Shown: positions 39,799 through 49,436 of the stretch, one piece after another
Layout of the letters: the number at the start of each line of letters is the position of its first letter
How positions within the stretch are numbered: the stretch's first letter is position 1
From: Fibrobacter succinogenes
Lineage (GTDB): Bacteria > Fibrobacterota > Fibrobacteria > Fibrobacterales > Fibrobacteraceae
Reading direction: 5' to 3'
Assembly (NCBI GenBank): GCA_902791475.1
Contig: CADAWC010000004.1
Span: 1-64,000 of the forward strand
Length of the DNA: 64,000 bases
The notes under the pieces: model-generated
Database searches by the model: none
Seen by the model: only the letters and a program-made list of their open reading frames with translations
What the model was told of the DNA's origin: nothing
Translations under genes and position numbers: made by a program

Positions 39799-40782
39799 AT
39801 GGCTACAGGATATGAAAAGATAAATAAGATTAAATGCAAACTTCGTGTGCCGATGACGGTGTCGATGCTTGCACAGGCGATGGATTGCGGACCGAGAACT
39901 ATTTTCCGCCATTTAAATGCACTAGAACAGGAAAATTGTGGTCTCCATAAGTTCAAAAAGGATGGCGAAACTTTTTACGTTATTCAAACCGAACAGAAGG
40001 TGGACTTTAACCAGAAAATCGTCAAGCAACTTGAAAAGTTGAAAAAGACGATGAACGATACAACGCCTTTGGACTTGAAAAACCGTAAGCTCATCGATAG
40101 CGTTATTTCGTCCATGCAGACAACGGACCCGGATGGATTCAAGGCCGAAGCGATTACACTTGACCCGAACTACATTATGGATTATGGCCCGTTCTGCGAC
40201 CATAAGGCTCAAGATACGATGGTGTCAAAGCTTTTGTCTGCAATTCGTGAAGGCTTTAGAATCCGTATTGTGTACAGAAGTACGAACGAAGAAACCGAAA
40301 AGAAAACTATTGAAGTTTGCCCGATTAAGCTTGTGATGCGCATTGATACGCTTTACCTGATTGCGGCTGATGAAACGTATGCCGAAACGCATATCTTTAA
40401 AAATTATCTTGTCGAAAATATCATGAGCGTTGTCCAGACGAACAACTGTGCCATGACGCTTCGTGAACCGTTCTGCGTTTATGAACATTACAAGTATGCC
40501 TTTGGCAAGTATGTTTCTACCGAAGATCCGCAAACGGTGACGCTTCTTATCAAGACGGGCTGGCTTAAGACTCAGTTTAATAAGTCCCGTTTTTCTCCGG
40601 CTGCCGAAATCACCGAAGATAAAGACGGCAATATGATTGTGACGCTGAAGCTCCGCTTGACTCCGGACTTTAAGACATGGCTGTTTGGCGTGTTGCCGGA
40701 TGTGAAAATCCTGAAGCCGGAATCTCTGCGCACAGAAATGATTGAAAAATTGAAAAATACATTGAAGGACATGAAGGCGTAG
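39799..40782 (+). CDS. WYL-domain transcriptional regulator
   Basis: 327 residues. N-terminal helix-turn-helix (about 16-50, TVSMLAQAMDCGPRTIFRHLNALEQE). The WYL-type domain (about 150-220) contains RIRIVYRSTNEETEKKTIEVCPIKLVMRIDTLYLIAAD. A C-terminal WCX-like dimerisation segment follows. WYL proteins regulate DNA-damage, defence and phage-related genes, sensing nucleic acids or small ligands. GAGGAG precedes the ATG. It lies 18 bp after the BON gene and 2 bp before queA, so these three are likely one operon. Confidence 0.88.
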   Translation: MATGYEKINKIKCKLRVPMTVSMLAQAMDCGPRTIFRHLNALEQENCGLHKFKKDGETFYVIQTEQKVDFNQKIVKQLEKLKKTMNDTTPLDLKNRKLIDSVISSMQTTDPDGFKAEAITLDPNYIMDYGPFCDHKAQDTMVSKLLSAIREGFRIRIVYRSTNEETEKKTIEVCPIKLVMRIDTLYLIAADETYAETHIFKNYLVENIMSVVQTNNCAMTLREPFCVYEHYKYAFGKYVSTEDPQTVTLLIKTGWLKTQFNKSRFSPAAEITEDKDGNMIVTLKLRLTPDFKTWLFGVLPDVKILKPESLRTEMIEKLKNTLKDMKA

Positions 40783-40784
40783 TA

Positions 40785-41831
40785 ATGGATTACCGTCTTT
40801 CTGATTACAACTTTGAATTCCCGAAAGAATTGATTGCCTCCCGCACGGCGGGCAAGGGCAAAACGCATATTCTGTATTGCCCCAAAAATGGCGGCGAACG
40901 CCGCATCATGAAGGCTCCTGAAATTGTTGACCTGTTCCGCCCAGGCGATTGCCTCGTGGTGAACAATACGAAGGTGATTCCGGCTCGTCTGTATGGCGAA
41001 ACGCAATTTGGCGGTCAGGTCGAAGTCCTCTTGGTGCAGGCGTTAAATCCGTCCGAAGCGGGCGAGGCGCGCTTTGAAGCTAAGGTGCATCCGGGCAAGG
41101 CTTTCCAGGTTGGGCGTGAACTCAAGCTTGCTGGCGTGCGCACGTTCGTGGAAGAAGTTCATGAAGAAGACGGAAACCGCGTTCTCCGTTTTGAGAAGAC
41201 TCCAGCCGAGATGGAAGAGGTCATGAACAAGGAAGGGCACGTTCCGCTGCCACCTTACATTGACCGCCCCGATGACGAAGACGACAAGAAAGCGTACCAG
41301 ACGATTTTCGCAAAGTACGCTGGCGCTGTGGCCGCACCGACCGCAAGCCTCCACTTTAGCGAACAAATGCTCGAAGACTTGAAGGCGAAGGGCGTGTACG
41401 TTGCTGAAGTCACGCTCCACGTGGGCCCGGGAACGTTCCAGAACATCTCCGTCGAAGATTTCACAAAGCATAAAATGCATGGCGAGCATTACGAGCTCAC
41501 CAAGGAAAACGCCGACATCATCAACAAGGCAAAGCGCGAAGGCGGCCGCATTGTGACGGTCGGTACTACAAGTACGCGCGTGATTGAAACTGTTGCCGAT
41601 GCCAACGGATTTTTGAAACCGCAAAAGGGCGTGACCTATGCGTTCTTCTACCCAGGATACAAGTACAAGATTGTGGATGGTCTCTTAACTAATTTCCATT
41701 GGCCAAAGAGCTCTCTTATCTTGCTTGTGTCGGCATTCTATGGTCGTGAAAACACGCTCGACGCATACAAAATGGCCGTAGAGAACAAGCTTAAATTGTT
41801 CAGCTACGGCGACGGAATGTTGATATTGTAA
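40785..41831 (+). CDS. queA: S-adenosylmethionine:tRNA ribosyltransferase-isomerase
   Basis: 348 residues. Converts preQ1 in tRNA to epoxyqueuosine, using SAM as a ribosyl donor. N-terminal YNFEFPKELIASRTAGKG, then DLFRPGDCLVVNNTKVIPARL, later APTASLHFSEQMLEDLKAKG and HVGPGTFQNI. The C-terminal FHWPKSSLILLVSAFYGRE is diagnostic. It starts 2 bp after the WYL gene. The stop faces a convergent gene only 4 bp away. Confidence 0.97.
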   Translation: MDYRLSDYNFEFPKELIASRTAGKGKTHILYCPKNGGERRIMKAPEIVDLFRPGDCLVVNNTKVIPARLYGETQFGGQVEVLLVQALNPSEAGEARFEAKVHPGKAFQVGRELKLAGVRTFVEEVHEEDGNRVLRFEKTPAEMEEVMNKEGHVPLPPYIDRPDDEDDKKAYQTIFAKYAGAVAAPTASLHFSEQMLEDLKAKGVYVAEVTLHVGPGTFQNISVEDFTKHKMHGEHYELTKENADIINKAKREGGRIVTVGTTSTRVIETVADANGFLKPQKGVTYAFFYPGYKYKIVDGLLTNFHWPKSSLILLVSAFYGRENTLDAYKMAVENKLKLFSYGDGMLIL

Positions 41832-41835
41832 GGAA

Positions 41836-42363
41836 TTATTTTGCAGGCGTTTCGTATTCCATTTCGAGCGCTTGCGGAATCTTTTCGTCCTTGCAAAGGA
41901 TTTCTTCGCGAATCTTAAATGTGAAGTCCTCCAGGTTGTTTTCAAACATCTTCTGGAAGGGCTTCTTTTTTTGTACGCGTTCCAAGGCGCAAGAGCAGTA
42001 ATTGATGCGCTGGATCAGCTTCACGTCGTCTGTCGGCGTGTCGTGCGAGAAAACGCATTCGTGCATGATGGCGTATTCCATGGAACGGTCATAACGGAAT
42101 TTGCACTTGTTCGGAAGGTCCGGCTGTGCTGCAATTTTCTCGATGATCTTTTCCGTCGGAATTTTGCTGCTAAACCAGTTGTTGGCCTGGTAGCCTAAGA
42201 AAAAGAACAGCAAGCATACGATGATGCGAATGGTGTTTCTTCTGCGGTAAGCCATTCTGTTGAAACTGCGCTCGAGCGCGGCGAACGTCATGGTCGCATG
42301 TTTCTTGACTTCGTTCAAGTCATCGTTATCGTTGTTGTTTATGTTATTGTTGTTTTCAATCAT
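41836..42363 (-). CDS. Hypothetical single-pass membrane protein
   Basis: 175 residues. Asn-rich N-terminus (MIENNNNINNNDNDD), a basic stretch (MAYRRRNTIR), one transmembrane helix (IIVCLLFFFLGYQANNWF, about 47-64), then a soluble domain with Cys residues (KCKFRYDR, HECVFSHD, NYCSCALERV, EILCKDE). A type II orientation with the C-terminal domain outside is likely. It overlaps the hpt stop codon by 4 bp (ATGA), so translation is coupled. No family recognised. Confidence 0.7.
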   Translation of the reverse strand: MIENNNNINNNDNDDLNEVKKHATMTFAALERSFNRMAYRRRNTIRIIVCLLFFFLGYQANNWFSSKIPTEKIIEKIAAQPDLPNKCKFRYDRSMEYAIMHECVFSHDTPTDDVKLIQRINYCSCALERVQKKKPFQKMFENNLEDFTFKIREEILCKDEKIPQALEMEYETPAK

Positions 42364-42881
42364 GCTTCTTCAAGTGCCCATACTTCTGGATAGGTGCGGT
42401 ATGCGTTTGCATAGTCGAGACCGTAACCTACCACAAATTTATCTTCAATTTCAAAACCAACATAATCAGCATGGAAATCTACGATTCGACGTGATTCCTT
42501 GTTCAACAGTACGCAAGTCGTGATGGAAGCGGGGGAGTAGTCCGCGAGGGCTTTCACGAGAGAATACATCGTGTTGCCAGTGTCAAGAATGTCGTCAATC
42601 AACAAAACGCGCTTGCCCTTGATGTCGAGACCTTCAAGGCCCGAAATATGGACATTTGCATTTGGCTTGTCGGATTCGCCGTAGCTTGACGCCTTGATAA
42701 ATGCGATGCGCAATTTCGGAGTCGCGATACGGCGTGACAAGTCGGCGGTAAACATGTAGCTGCCGGTGAGTGCAGATAAAATCACGTCGAAATCAAACGC
42801 CTTCAGTTCTGAGGCGAGTGAGTCCAGACGCGCGTTTATCTCTTGCGCTGTAATGAGTGGGGCGCTCGGCTGCTTGTACAT
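42360..42881 (-). CDS. hpt: Hypoxanthine phosphoribosyltransferase
   Basis: 173 residues. Salvages hypoxanthine and guanine to IMP and GMP using PRPP. The PRPP loop is VLLIDDILDTGNTMYSLV, and the flexible loop region LRIAFIKASSYGES precedes it. The end VGFEIEDKFVVGYGLDYANAYRTYPEVWAL is typical. The start overlaps the stop codon of the upstream GH57 gene by one base (TAATG), and the next gene overlaps by four bases, so these three form a tight operon. Confidence 0.95.
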   Translation of the reverse strand: MYKQPSAPLITAQEINARLDSLASELKAFDFDVILSALTGSYMFTADLSRRIATPKLRIAFIKASSYGESDKPNANVHISGLEGLDIKGKRVLLIDDILDTGNTMYSLVKALADYSPASITTCVLLNKESRRIVDFHADYVGFEIEDKFVVGYGLDYANAYRTYPEVWALEEA

Positions 42882-45301
42882 TAAACCACCTCAAAGTTTA
42901 ACCATTGGAACATCGGCTTGAGGGCCGCAAACTTTCCGTCAGGTTCTGCCTTGTATTGCTTGTAGATGCCAAAGACGTGGTTTTCGAGAGAAGTCTTGTT
43001 GATGAAAATCTTCAGCCAATCGGCGACTGTGATGAGGTCGGTGATGTAGTTGAGCGTTTCTTCGTTGAACTTCTTCGCAACTTCGTCAATGAGGAGCGTG
43101 AGCTTATGGAAGAACATGTGACCAAGACCGCCAAAGCTAAAGTGCGTGTTGAGCGCTGTTGCTTCGGTGATGAGCTCGTGAATTTCTTCGATTGTAGCCT
43201 TGTTGTGCTCGTTCAGCAACTGCAAAGCGGCATGGTGAATTCGGGCGTTGATTTCCACAGTGAGGATCTTTCTCATTGTGTCCGGCAAGGTGTGGTCTGG
43301 GTCGGCAAGGCTGTCGATGGAAATGCCATGGTTCAGCGCAAAGCCGGAGAACGACTTTGTGATGTTCTCGAGGTGCATCTGCGTCGAAAGCTGGTTGATG
43401 CGCTTCAGAGAATCGCTCGCGAGATTGCTCATGCGGACAACGTATGCTGTCGGGTAGAGCTCGTGGAGCTGTTCCGTTGTCATGTTCGTATTTTCAACAA
43501 ACGTGAGTCCGCTTTCCTTTTCTTCGCCCATCGCAACGACGATGTTCACACGGCTGAGCTGGTCTGTGACGACCAAGTTCGTGGTCACGCAAGATTCGCC
43601 GAGATCGTTGTCTTCATAAGACGTGCGCACAAGCGTCTGGCGACGGCGGGATGCAATCTTTGTGGCCGTGATGCGGGAATCCTTGTTGAGGTAGTCTTCT
43701 TCGAGTTCGAGGTGGTAAATCGCAGCGCGTTCTGCCATCTGCTTGATGACGGACGGAACGTTTTCTTCGGCGTACTTCGTGAAAACTTCGGCGCCGTTCC
43801 ACTTGTGTTCGTTACTTGTGGCGCGGGCGAGAATGTACAGAATTTCGCTCTTGAGGTTGTCTCCCATCGGGAGGAACGGCTTTAAAAGCTGCATCGCGCG
43901 GAGAGCGTAACGCATGTTCTGCACCGGTTCGAGCCCTTCGATATCGTTGAAGAACCAGCCGCAGCTCGTGAAGCTGAACAGGCAGAACTTCTGGATTTCG
44001 AGAAGTCGAATGGCCTTGGCGCGGTCTTCTTGCTTTTCGTAATCCTTGAGCGTATTCTTGAGGTACTGTTCCTTGCGGGATTCGTCTTCGGGCGCGACAA
44101 TCACCTGGATGTAGTTGTTGCGTGCTTCCCACGGGTCAATCTTTGAAATCTTTTCGAATTCGCGAACGAAGATGTTGTCGGCGACTTCCTTGAGATGGTT
44201 GAAAGCGTCGCGGAGCGGGCCTCTCCATTTCTGGTTCCAGTCGGCGCCACCGCCGGTGGAGCAACCGCAGTCTCTGTACCAGCGGCCTACGCCGTGAGCG
44301 CAGCTCCAGGCACAGCCTTCGCCATAGAAGTTCTTGAGTTCGACTTCGTGCTTGGGCGGGAACTTTTCGAGGAACCAGCCGTAGTTCACCGGAACCATGT
44401 TGTTCTGCGGTGCAAACTTGTTGTAGAGCCATGCGGCGCACATGTCGCCAAACGGTTCATGGTGGCCGTAGGATTCGCCGTCAGTGCCAATGCTTACGAG
44501 CTGCGGATCGCTGCGGTTTGCGTCCCAAGCGCTTTCAATGCGGTGGCCGAATGTTCCGGCATCGCGGAGCAAATGTTCAAAGCCGACGGCACTCGAAAGC
44601 CATGGGTTGTAGAAGAACACGTCGAGGTAACCGTCACAGACGAGGTTGCCTTCCTTGTCGCGCGGGTAAATGCGGTACGGGCGCGTGGTATCGATATTTG
44701 TGTTGCTGCAGTCGGTCCACTTCTTGTCGCCAAACTTGCGGAACTTGTCAGCCTGCGTGGGCGAGAGAATCGTGTATTTGATGCCTGCCTTGATGAGCTC
44801 GACAACTGTTTCAAAGTTGATGGCTGTTTCGGCAAGCCACATGGCTTCGGGCATGCGACCGAAATGGAACTTGAAATCTTCGATGCCCCAGCGGATTTGT
44901 GTGCGCTTGTCTTGTGCACTTGCAAGCGGCATGATGATGTGGTTGTAAACTTGAGCAATCGCATTGCCGTGCCCGTTCATGCGTTCCTGGCTGCGCTTGT
45001 CGGCATCCTGGATGCGCTTGTAGGTGTCGGGCGTGTTGGTGCGAATCCAGCCCATGAGAGTCGGGCCGATGTTGAAGTTCATGAAATCGTAGTTGTTTAC
45101 GATATCGACAATTTTGCCTTTAGAATTTAAAATACGGCTTGCGGAGTTCGGGCTGTAGCACTCGCTGGCAATGCGTTCGTTCCAATCGTGGAACGGACGT
45201 GCGCTCGGCTGGTTCTCGATAACACCAGTCCAAGGGTTTTCGCGGGGCGGTTGATAAAAATGTCCGTGAATTGTAAAATAAAGGGGGTTCTTTTCGGTCA
45301 T
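42881..45301 (-). CDS. GH57-type glycoside hydrolase with DUF3536
   Basis: 806 residues without a signal peptide, so intracellular. N-terminal FTIHGHFYQPPRENPWTGVIE is the GH57 HxHxYQPP signature. MPEAMWLAETAINFETV carries the family glutamate region, and VSIGTDGESYGHHEPFG gives the second catalytic aspartate region. The C-terminal half matches the DUF3536 arrangement (FHKLTLLIDEVAKKFNEETLNYITDL). GH57 enzymes act on alpha-glucans, so a role in glycogen or maltodextrin metabolism is likely. AAGG precedes the ATG. First gene of the operon with hpt. Confidence 0.9.
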   Translation of the reverse strand: MTEKNPLYFTIHGHFYQPPRENPWTGVIENQPSARPFHDWNERIASECYSPNSASRILNSKGKIVDIVNNYDFMNFNIGPTLMGWIRTNTPDTYKRIQDADKRSQERMNGHGNAIAQVYNHIIMPLASAQDKRTQIRWGIEDFKFHFGRMPEAMWLAETAINFETVVELIKAGIKYTILSPTQADKFRKFGDKKWTDCSNTNIDTTRPYRIYPRDKEGNLVCDGYLDVFFYNPWLSSAVGFEHLLRDAGTFGHRIESAWDANRSDPQLVSIGTDGESYGHHEPFGDMCAAWLYNKFAPQNNMVPVNYGWFLEKFPPKHEVELKNFYGEGCAWSCAHGVGRWYRDCGCSTGGGADWNQKWRGPLRDAFNHLKEVADNIFVREFEKISKIDPWEARNNYIQVIVAPEDESRKEQYLKNTLKDYEKQEDRAKAIRLLEIQKFCLFSFTSCGWFFNDIEGLEPVQNMRYALRAMQLLKPFLPMGDNLKSEILYILARATSNEHKWNGAEVFTKYAEENVPSVIKQMAERAAIYHLELEEDYLNKDSRITATKIASRRRQTLVRTSYEDNDLGESCVTTNLVVTDQLSRVNIVVAMGEEKESGLTFVENTNMTTEQLHELYPTAYVVRMSNLASDSLKRINQLSTQMHLENITKSFSGFALNHGISIDSLADPDHTLPDTMRKILTVEINARIHHAALQLLNEHNKATIEEIHELITEATALNTHFSFGGLGHMFFHKLTLLIDEVAKKFNEETLNYITDLITVADWLKIFINKTSLENHVFGIYKQYKAEPDGKFAALKPMFQWLNFEVV

Positions 45302-45314
45302 GCCTTAAAAATAG

Positions 45315-45343
45315 AAAAAAGGTTCGGAAGTGAACCTTTTTTT
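45315..45343 (-). terminator. Terminator of the first GH26 gene
   Basis: AAAAAAGGTTC pairs with GAACCTTTTTT around GGAAGT, with T-runs on both strands. It serves the GH26 gene whose stop is at 45367. Confidence 0.85.
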
Positions 45344-45366
45344 TAAAATACATGTTGCAGCGCACA

Positions 45367-47262
45367 CTATTTTAAGCGCAAAACCTGCATGGTGTTGTGA
45401 TGCCCGACACTTGCCTTGACGATGTAGTTGCCGGCGGCGAGCGATTGGAGGCTTAAGCTATGCGTTCCTGCCGAAATTTGACCTTGCAAAAGTGTAGCAA
45501 CTCGGTGTCCGGTCAGGTCAAAAACAGTAACTGTGGCGCGTCCATTTTGATTTGTAGAAAGCGAAAGTGACTTTCCGTTTATGGTAATATTTACTTTATT
45601 TGTTACGGTGCGCTTTGCTATAGGATTGTGAACGCTGACTTTATCCCAACCAGGCATGTTGTCAAGTGCAATGATGCGCTTGTCGTCGAGATTCTTTTTC
45701 CACATGTCCGTAGGAGTCTTTTCCAAGAAATTTCCGCTCCAGGTCTGGCTCCATGTCATCCAATAGCTCCAATTGGCCTTGTCTTCGGCAATGCTGTCGA
45801 TGTCCGGAATTGCTCCGTTTTCGCTGAGTGCAATCATCTTGTTGGTGCCGACATCGCTCACGATTTTGTTGTAGTAATTCGCGCCGGAATTGTGGTTGTT
45901 GAGCGGGTCGTAAATGTCAACCGCAACGATGTCCACGTATTCGTCGCCCGGGTACCAGCTTGCGTTGAGGGCCGAATAATCGTAACCAAATTGCGGGTCC
46001 GTATTGATGTTCCAGACCCAAAGCAAATTCTTGAGGCCGTTTGTTTTCACCATGCGGTTAAAGACGAGACGGTAAAGTTGTTTGTAACAATCGCTACTGC
46101 CGACGCCCCACCAGAACCAGCCACCGCTAGCTTCGTGAAGTGGGCGCCACACGACAGCGATTCCCTTTTCTTGCAGTTGCTTGAAGTAGCCTGATACGAT
46201 ATCGACATCAGCTACAATGTCCTTGTATTCCTGCGAGGTCTCGTCGATGTCTTCGCACTTGTCGCCCTTGAATGCCTTGGTGTAGTTAAAGCAGGTGTTG
46301 TTCTCGCTTGTGCCCTTGACGCCTTCGGTGCATCCGCTTGCTTTGTAGCCGTTGTTCGGATAGGCGTCCTTGGTGTAGAAAACAGTGTCTTCGCCGACTT
46401 TCCAGTGCCAGGTATAAGTCGGAATGCCGCCCATTTTCCACAGGTCTTCGGTCATTAAGAGGTTGTTTTCGGTGTAGCCCTTGAACCAGCCTTCTTCATG
46501 GTGGCCTCCTGCTGCAAACAGCATGTCGAAGCCGCCAATGGCGGGGTAGTGGCCTGTGCGTTTGTAGAATTCGGCAATATCCGTCTGGCCTTTCCACGAG
46601 ACTTCTTCGTCACTGTATTTGCAGGAATCGGCGGGAGTGCAGCCTCCCGGTGGAATGAGCCGCATGTTGCCGTAATCGTAGTTGAAATTCTGGTCGCTAA
46701 TCATCATGCCGCTGATGGTGCTCTTGCCAAAGTTTTCACGGAGGAAACTGTAAACTTTGCGGGCTGATTCTGTCGCATTAGGGGTTACTGGCGACTCGCT
46801 GATTGTGTAAGTTGGATCCGGGTGGCGTTCGACGGTGATGTAGTCTACGCCAAGAGCGCCGCCGTTACCGACAGTGATGGTATTTTCGCCTGCGCGCATT
46901 TTGGCGGAAGCGGTAATCACGAATGCAGAATCACAAGTGCGCGGCTTGGTGAGCAATGAGCCTGCTTCTGTGCCGTTCACGGCAATCTTCGATTCGAACC
47001 AGTCGTATTGTTTAATCAGGACTTTTGTGGTGAAGTCGTAGACGGCGGTTTCTTCGACTTTTACTTTGAATGTAAAACCGTCAGAGCCCGGTTTTACGTA
47101 CTTGCCGCCGGAAAATCCTTCGGCAGATACGATTGAAGATGCGTCAACGCCAGGTTGACTTTCGGCTTCGTAAGTTGTCGGTGCGGCATAAACTGATGTT
47201 GCCGCGATTGCTGTGGCAAAAGCCATTGCGGAGCAAGCGCCCGCGATTGTTTTACATCCCAT
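45367..47262 (-). CDS. CBM35-GH26 beta-mannanase
   Basis: 631 residues. Signal peptide of about 26 residues. CBM35-type module (about 28-148, YEAESQPGVDASSIVSAEGFSGGKYV ... GALGVDYITVERH). GH26 barrel (about 160-555). WRPLHEASGGWFWWG has the acid/base glutamate and ALSENGAIPD the nucleophile. A CTPADSCKYSDEE insertion with extra Cys pairs distinguishes it from its paralogs. The C-terminal tail (VTVFDLTGHRVATLLQGQISAGTHSLSLQSLAAGNYIVKA) resembles a type IX secretion signal. GGAG precedes the ATG. It cuts mannan or glucomannan outside the cell. Confidence 0.95.
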   Translation of the reverse strand: MGCKTIAGACSAMAFATAIAATSVYAAPTTYEAESQPGVDASSIVSAEGFSGGKYVKPGSDGFTFKVKVEETAVYDFTTKVLIKQYDWFESKIAVNGTEAGSLLTKPRTCDSAFVITASAKMRAGENTITVGNGGALGVDYITVERHPDPTYTISESPVTPNATESARKVYSFLRENFGKSTISGMMISDQNFNYDYGNMRLIPPGGCTPADSCKYSDEEVSWKGQTDIAEFYKRTGHYPAIGGFDMLFAAGGHHEEGWFKGYTENNLLMTEDLWKMGGIPTYTWHWKVGEDTVFYTKDAYPNNGYKASGCTEGVKGTSENNTCFNYTKAFKGDKCEDIDETSQEYKDIVADVDIVSGYFKQLQEKGIAVVWRPLHEASGGWFWWGVGSSDCYKQLYRLVFNRMVKTNGLKNLLWVWNINTDPQFGYDYSALNASWYPGDEYVDIVAVDIYDPLNNHNSGANYYNKIVSDVGTNKMIALSENGAIPDIDSIAEDKANWSYWMTWSQTWSGNFLEKTPTDMWKKNLDDKRIIALDNMPGWDKVSVHNPIAKRTVTNKVNITINGKSLSLSTNQNGRATVTVFDLTGHRVATLLQGQISAGTHSLSLQSLAAGNYIVKASVGHHNTMQVLRLK

Positions 47263-47365
47263 ATCTACACTCCAATATTTTTTGTATTGTCATCCCGGCC
47301 TTGTGTCGGGAACGTTGTTTTTTGCATTGTCATCCCGGACTCTGTTCCGGGATTGGTATTCTCAA

Positions 47366-49174
47366 TTACTTTACTAAAATCTTTCCGTTCTGGTTAAATC
47401 CATTGCCTTGCACTTTCACGAGGTACTGCCCGGCTGCAATTCCACTCAAGTTGATGCTTGCTTTTGTGCCGTTGATAGTGCGGCTCATCACCTGATTGCC
47501 CTGCATATCGAAAATTACGACTCTTGCGTTGGCACTTGCGGCGTTTAAACCCGGTACGCTAATTTGCAAATTCTTGCCGATAACAGACAAACTTGCTGCA
47601 ATGTTTTGCGAGCGTAACGAATTTTTGAATCCCGTTGTTGGCGGTGGGACGATTTCGTACTTGTCCCAGCCCGGCATGTCTTCGAGCGTCAAGGTATATT
47701 CGTTGTTCATCACGATTTTCCAGCTTTCGGCATTGTTGTCGTTTGCCCAGCCTTCCATTGCGTAGTCGCCATACCACGGCATAAACCAGCTCCAGTTGGC
47801 GCCATCGGCCTTCATTTCGTCGGGGTAGGGAACAGAACCATTTTCGCTGAGCGTTACAATCTTTTTGCCGCCGAAGATTTCCTTGACCGTCTCGAAGCTG
47901 CCGATGAGGCTGGAGTGGTTGGATTCGCGCGGGTAGTAATAGTAGTCGCGACCGACGACATCCACGTATTCATCGCCCGGGTACCAGTCGAGCGCATCGT
48001 TTGCTTCGTCGGTGGTCCAGACCCAAATCAAGTTGTGCAAACCTTTTTGGTTTACAAAAATATCAAACATTAGCTTGTACAAAGCAACGCACGGTTTTGC
48101 GCCATCGGTACCCCACCAGAACCACTTTCCGCTAGCTTCGTGGAGTGGGCGCCAAAGAACGGCGACGCCTTCTTTTTGCAAAGTCAAAAGTGAGTCGGCA
48201 ATCATTTCCATATCGCGGACCATTGCCTTGTACGCATCGCTATCGGTTTTCCACTTACCGGTGGCTTCATCGTAAGCCTTGGTAATGCTGAATTCCGTGA
48301 AAGGTGTGTTACCGCTAGATTCGGTGTAGAATGCTTCTACATCGTGCATCGGGTCTTTCCAATGCCAGTTGAATTGCGGAATGCCGCCAGCTTTCCAGAC
48401 GGTCTTTGCCATTTCGAGCGAAGCGTGCGTGTAACCCTGATACCACAGCTGGTCAGAATTCTTGCCCGAGGCGTGCAAAAAGTCAAAACCCACGAGAACC
48501 ACGTTCTTGCCGCTTGCCTTGTTGATGTAGCTGAGCTCGGTTTGTGTTTCGTAGTTTTGCGGGGTGTACTGACCGTTGTTTTCGAACGGGCGTTCCGTCA
48601 TGACGCCGCTAATCACGTGCTTGCCGAAGTTGTTGAGCAAGAAGTTGTAGAGTTTCTGTGCGCTTTCGGTAGGCTCCGGCGTGACAGGCTTCGGTGAAAT
48701 GTTCCACGGGCTTGCTTCGTATTCTGTGAGCTCAATGTAGTCGAGGTTGACCCAGCCCCAGCTATGCACAATGCCGATTTTGTTTTCGCCTGCGGTGAGC
48801 TTGATTTTTCCCGCACCTTTGATGGTCTTGAAATCATCGGATGTGCCGAAAGAAATCTGCCCGGCAGAAATGTCGTTGACCGTCAAGTTCTGGATTTTGT
48901 TTCCGGAAGCTGTAGGCAGCTGGTATGTGGCCCAAAGTGTGTAATAACCCGTGGCGGGTACAGTCACTTTGAATTCCAGGTTGCCTTCTTTCATCTGGAC
49001 GTACTTGCCACCAGAAGCCTTTGCATCTTCGGTAACGACGACTTTGTGGTCATCGGCGAGGACGGCGTCTTCGGCTTCTAAACGGATGGGGGTGGCGGCA
49101 AAAGCGGTGCCTGCGAGTGCTGCGACAGTTGCCGTAGCGACAAAATTTGTGTAGTTAAAGTGTTTCATAAACAT
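47366..49174 (-). CDS. CBM35-GH26 beta-mannanase
   Basis: 602 residues. Signal peptide MFMKHFNYTNFVATATVAALAGTAFAA. CBM35 module (about 28-150, IRLEAEDAVLADDHKVVVTEDAKASGGKYVQM). GH26 barrel (about 165-510): WRPLHEASGKWFWWG with acid/base glutamate and TLSENGSVPY with the nucleophile. C-terminal type IX-like tail (VVIFDMQGNQVMSRTINGTKASINLSGIAAGQYLVKVQGNGF). The start at 49174 is chosen because GGAG lies six bases upstream; 49168 is also possible. Separated from the first GH26 gene by a short CCGGGAT-type repeat gap. Confidence 0.95.
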   Translation of the reverse strand: MFMKHFNYTNFVATATVAALAGTAFAATPIRLEAEDAVLADDHKVVVTEDAKASGGKYVQMKEGNLEFKVTVPATGYYTLWATYQLPTASGNKIQNLTVNDISAGQISFGTSDDFKTIKGAGKIKLTAGENKIGIVHSWGWVNLDYIELTEYEASPWNISPKPVTPEPTESAQKLYNFLLNNFGKHVISGVMTERPFENNGQYTPQNYETQTELSYINKASGKNVVLVGFDFLHASGKNSDQLWYQGYTHASLEMAKTVWKAGGIPQFNWHWKDPMHDVEAFYTESSGNTPFTEFSITKAYDEATGKWKTDSDAYKAMVRDMEMIADSLLTLQKEGVAVLWRPLHEASGKWFWWGTDGAKPCVALYKLMFDIFVNQKGLHNLIWVWTTDEANDALDWYPGDEYVDVVGRDYYYYPRESNHSSLIGSFETVKEIFGGKKIVTLSENGSVPYPDEMKADGANWSWFMPWYGDYAMEGWANDNNAESWKIVMNNEYTLTLEDMPGWDKYEIVPPPTTGFKNSLRSQNIAASLSVIGKNLQISVPGLNAASANARVVIFDMQGNQVMSRTINGTKASINLSGIAAGQYLVKVQGNGFNQNGKILVK

Positions 49175-49330
49175 CCATATCTCCACCCCTAAATCTATAT
49201 TCTTGCGCCCTAAATTCAAAGGATTTTCGTCACTGCTTTCGTCTAAAACGCAGTATTGTCATGCCCCACGTCATCCTGAGCAACGTAATTCGTCATCCTG
49301 AGCGAAGCGAAGGATCCAGTTACATTTAAA

Positions 49331-49362
49331 GAAAAAGTCCCGCTTTTTCGCGGAACTCTTTT
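49331..49362 (-). terminator. Hairpin between the GH5 and second GH26 genes
   Basis: AGTCCCGC pairs with GCGGAACT (one mismatch) around TTTTT. It lies beyond the GH5 stop codon and could terminate that transcript. A GAGCGAAGCGAAGGATCC intergenic repeat lies beside it. Confidence 0.5.
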
Positions 49363-49366
49363 GCTT

Positions 49367-49428
49367 TGTCATTCCCGGCGCTTGTCCTCGCGCCTGTCCT
49401 CGCTTGACGGGGATGACCGGGAATCTCC
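49367..49428 (+). repeat. Mosaic intergenic repeat copy
   Basis: GTCATTCCCGG, two 12-mers, one GGGGATGAC unit, then CGGGAATCTCC, immediately downstream of the GH5 stop codon. Confidence 0.7.
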
Positions 49429-49436
49429 TTTTAAGA

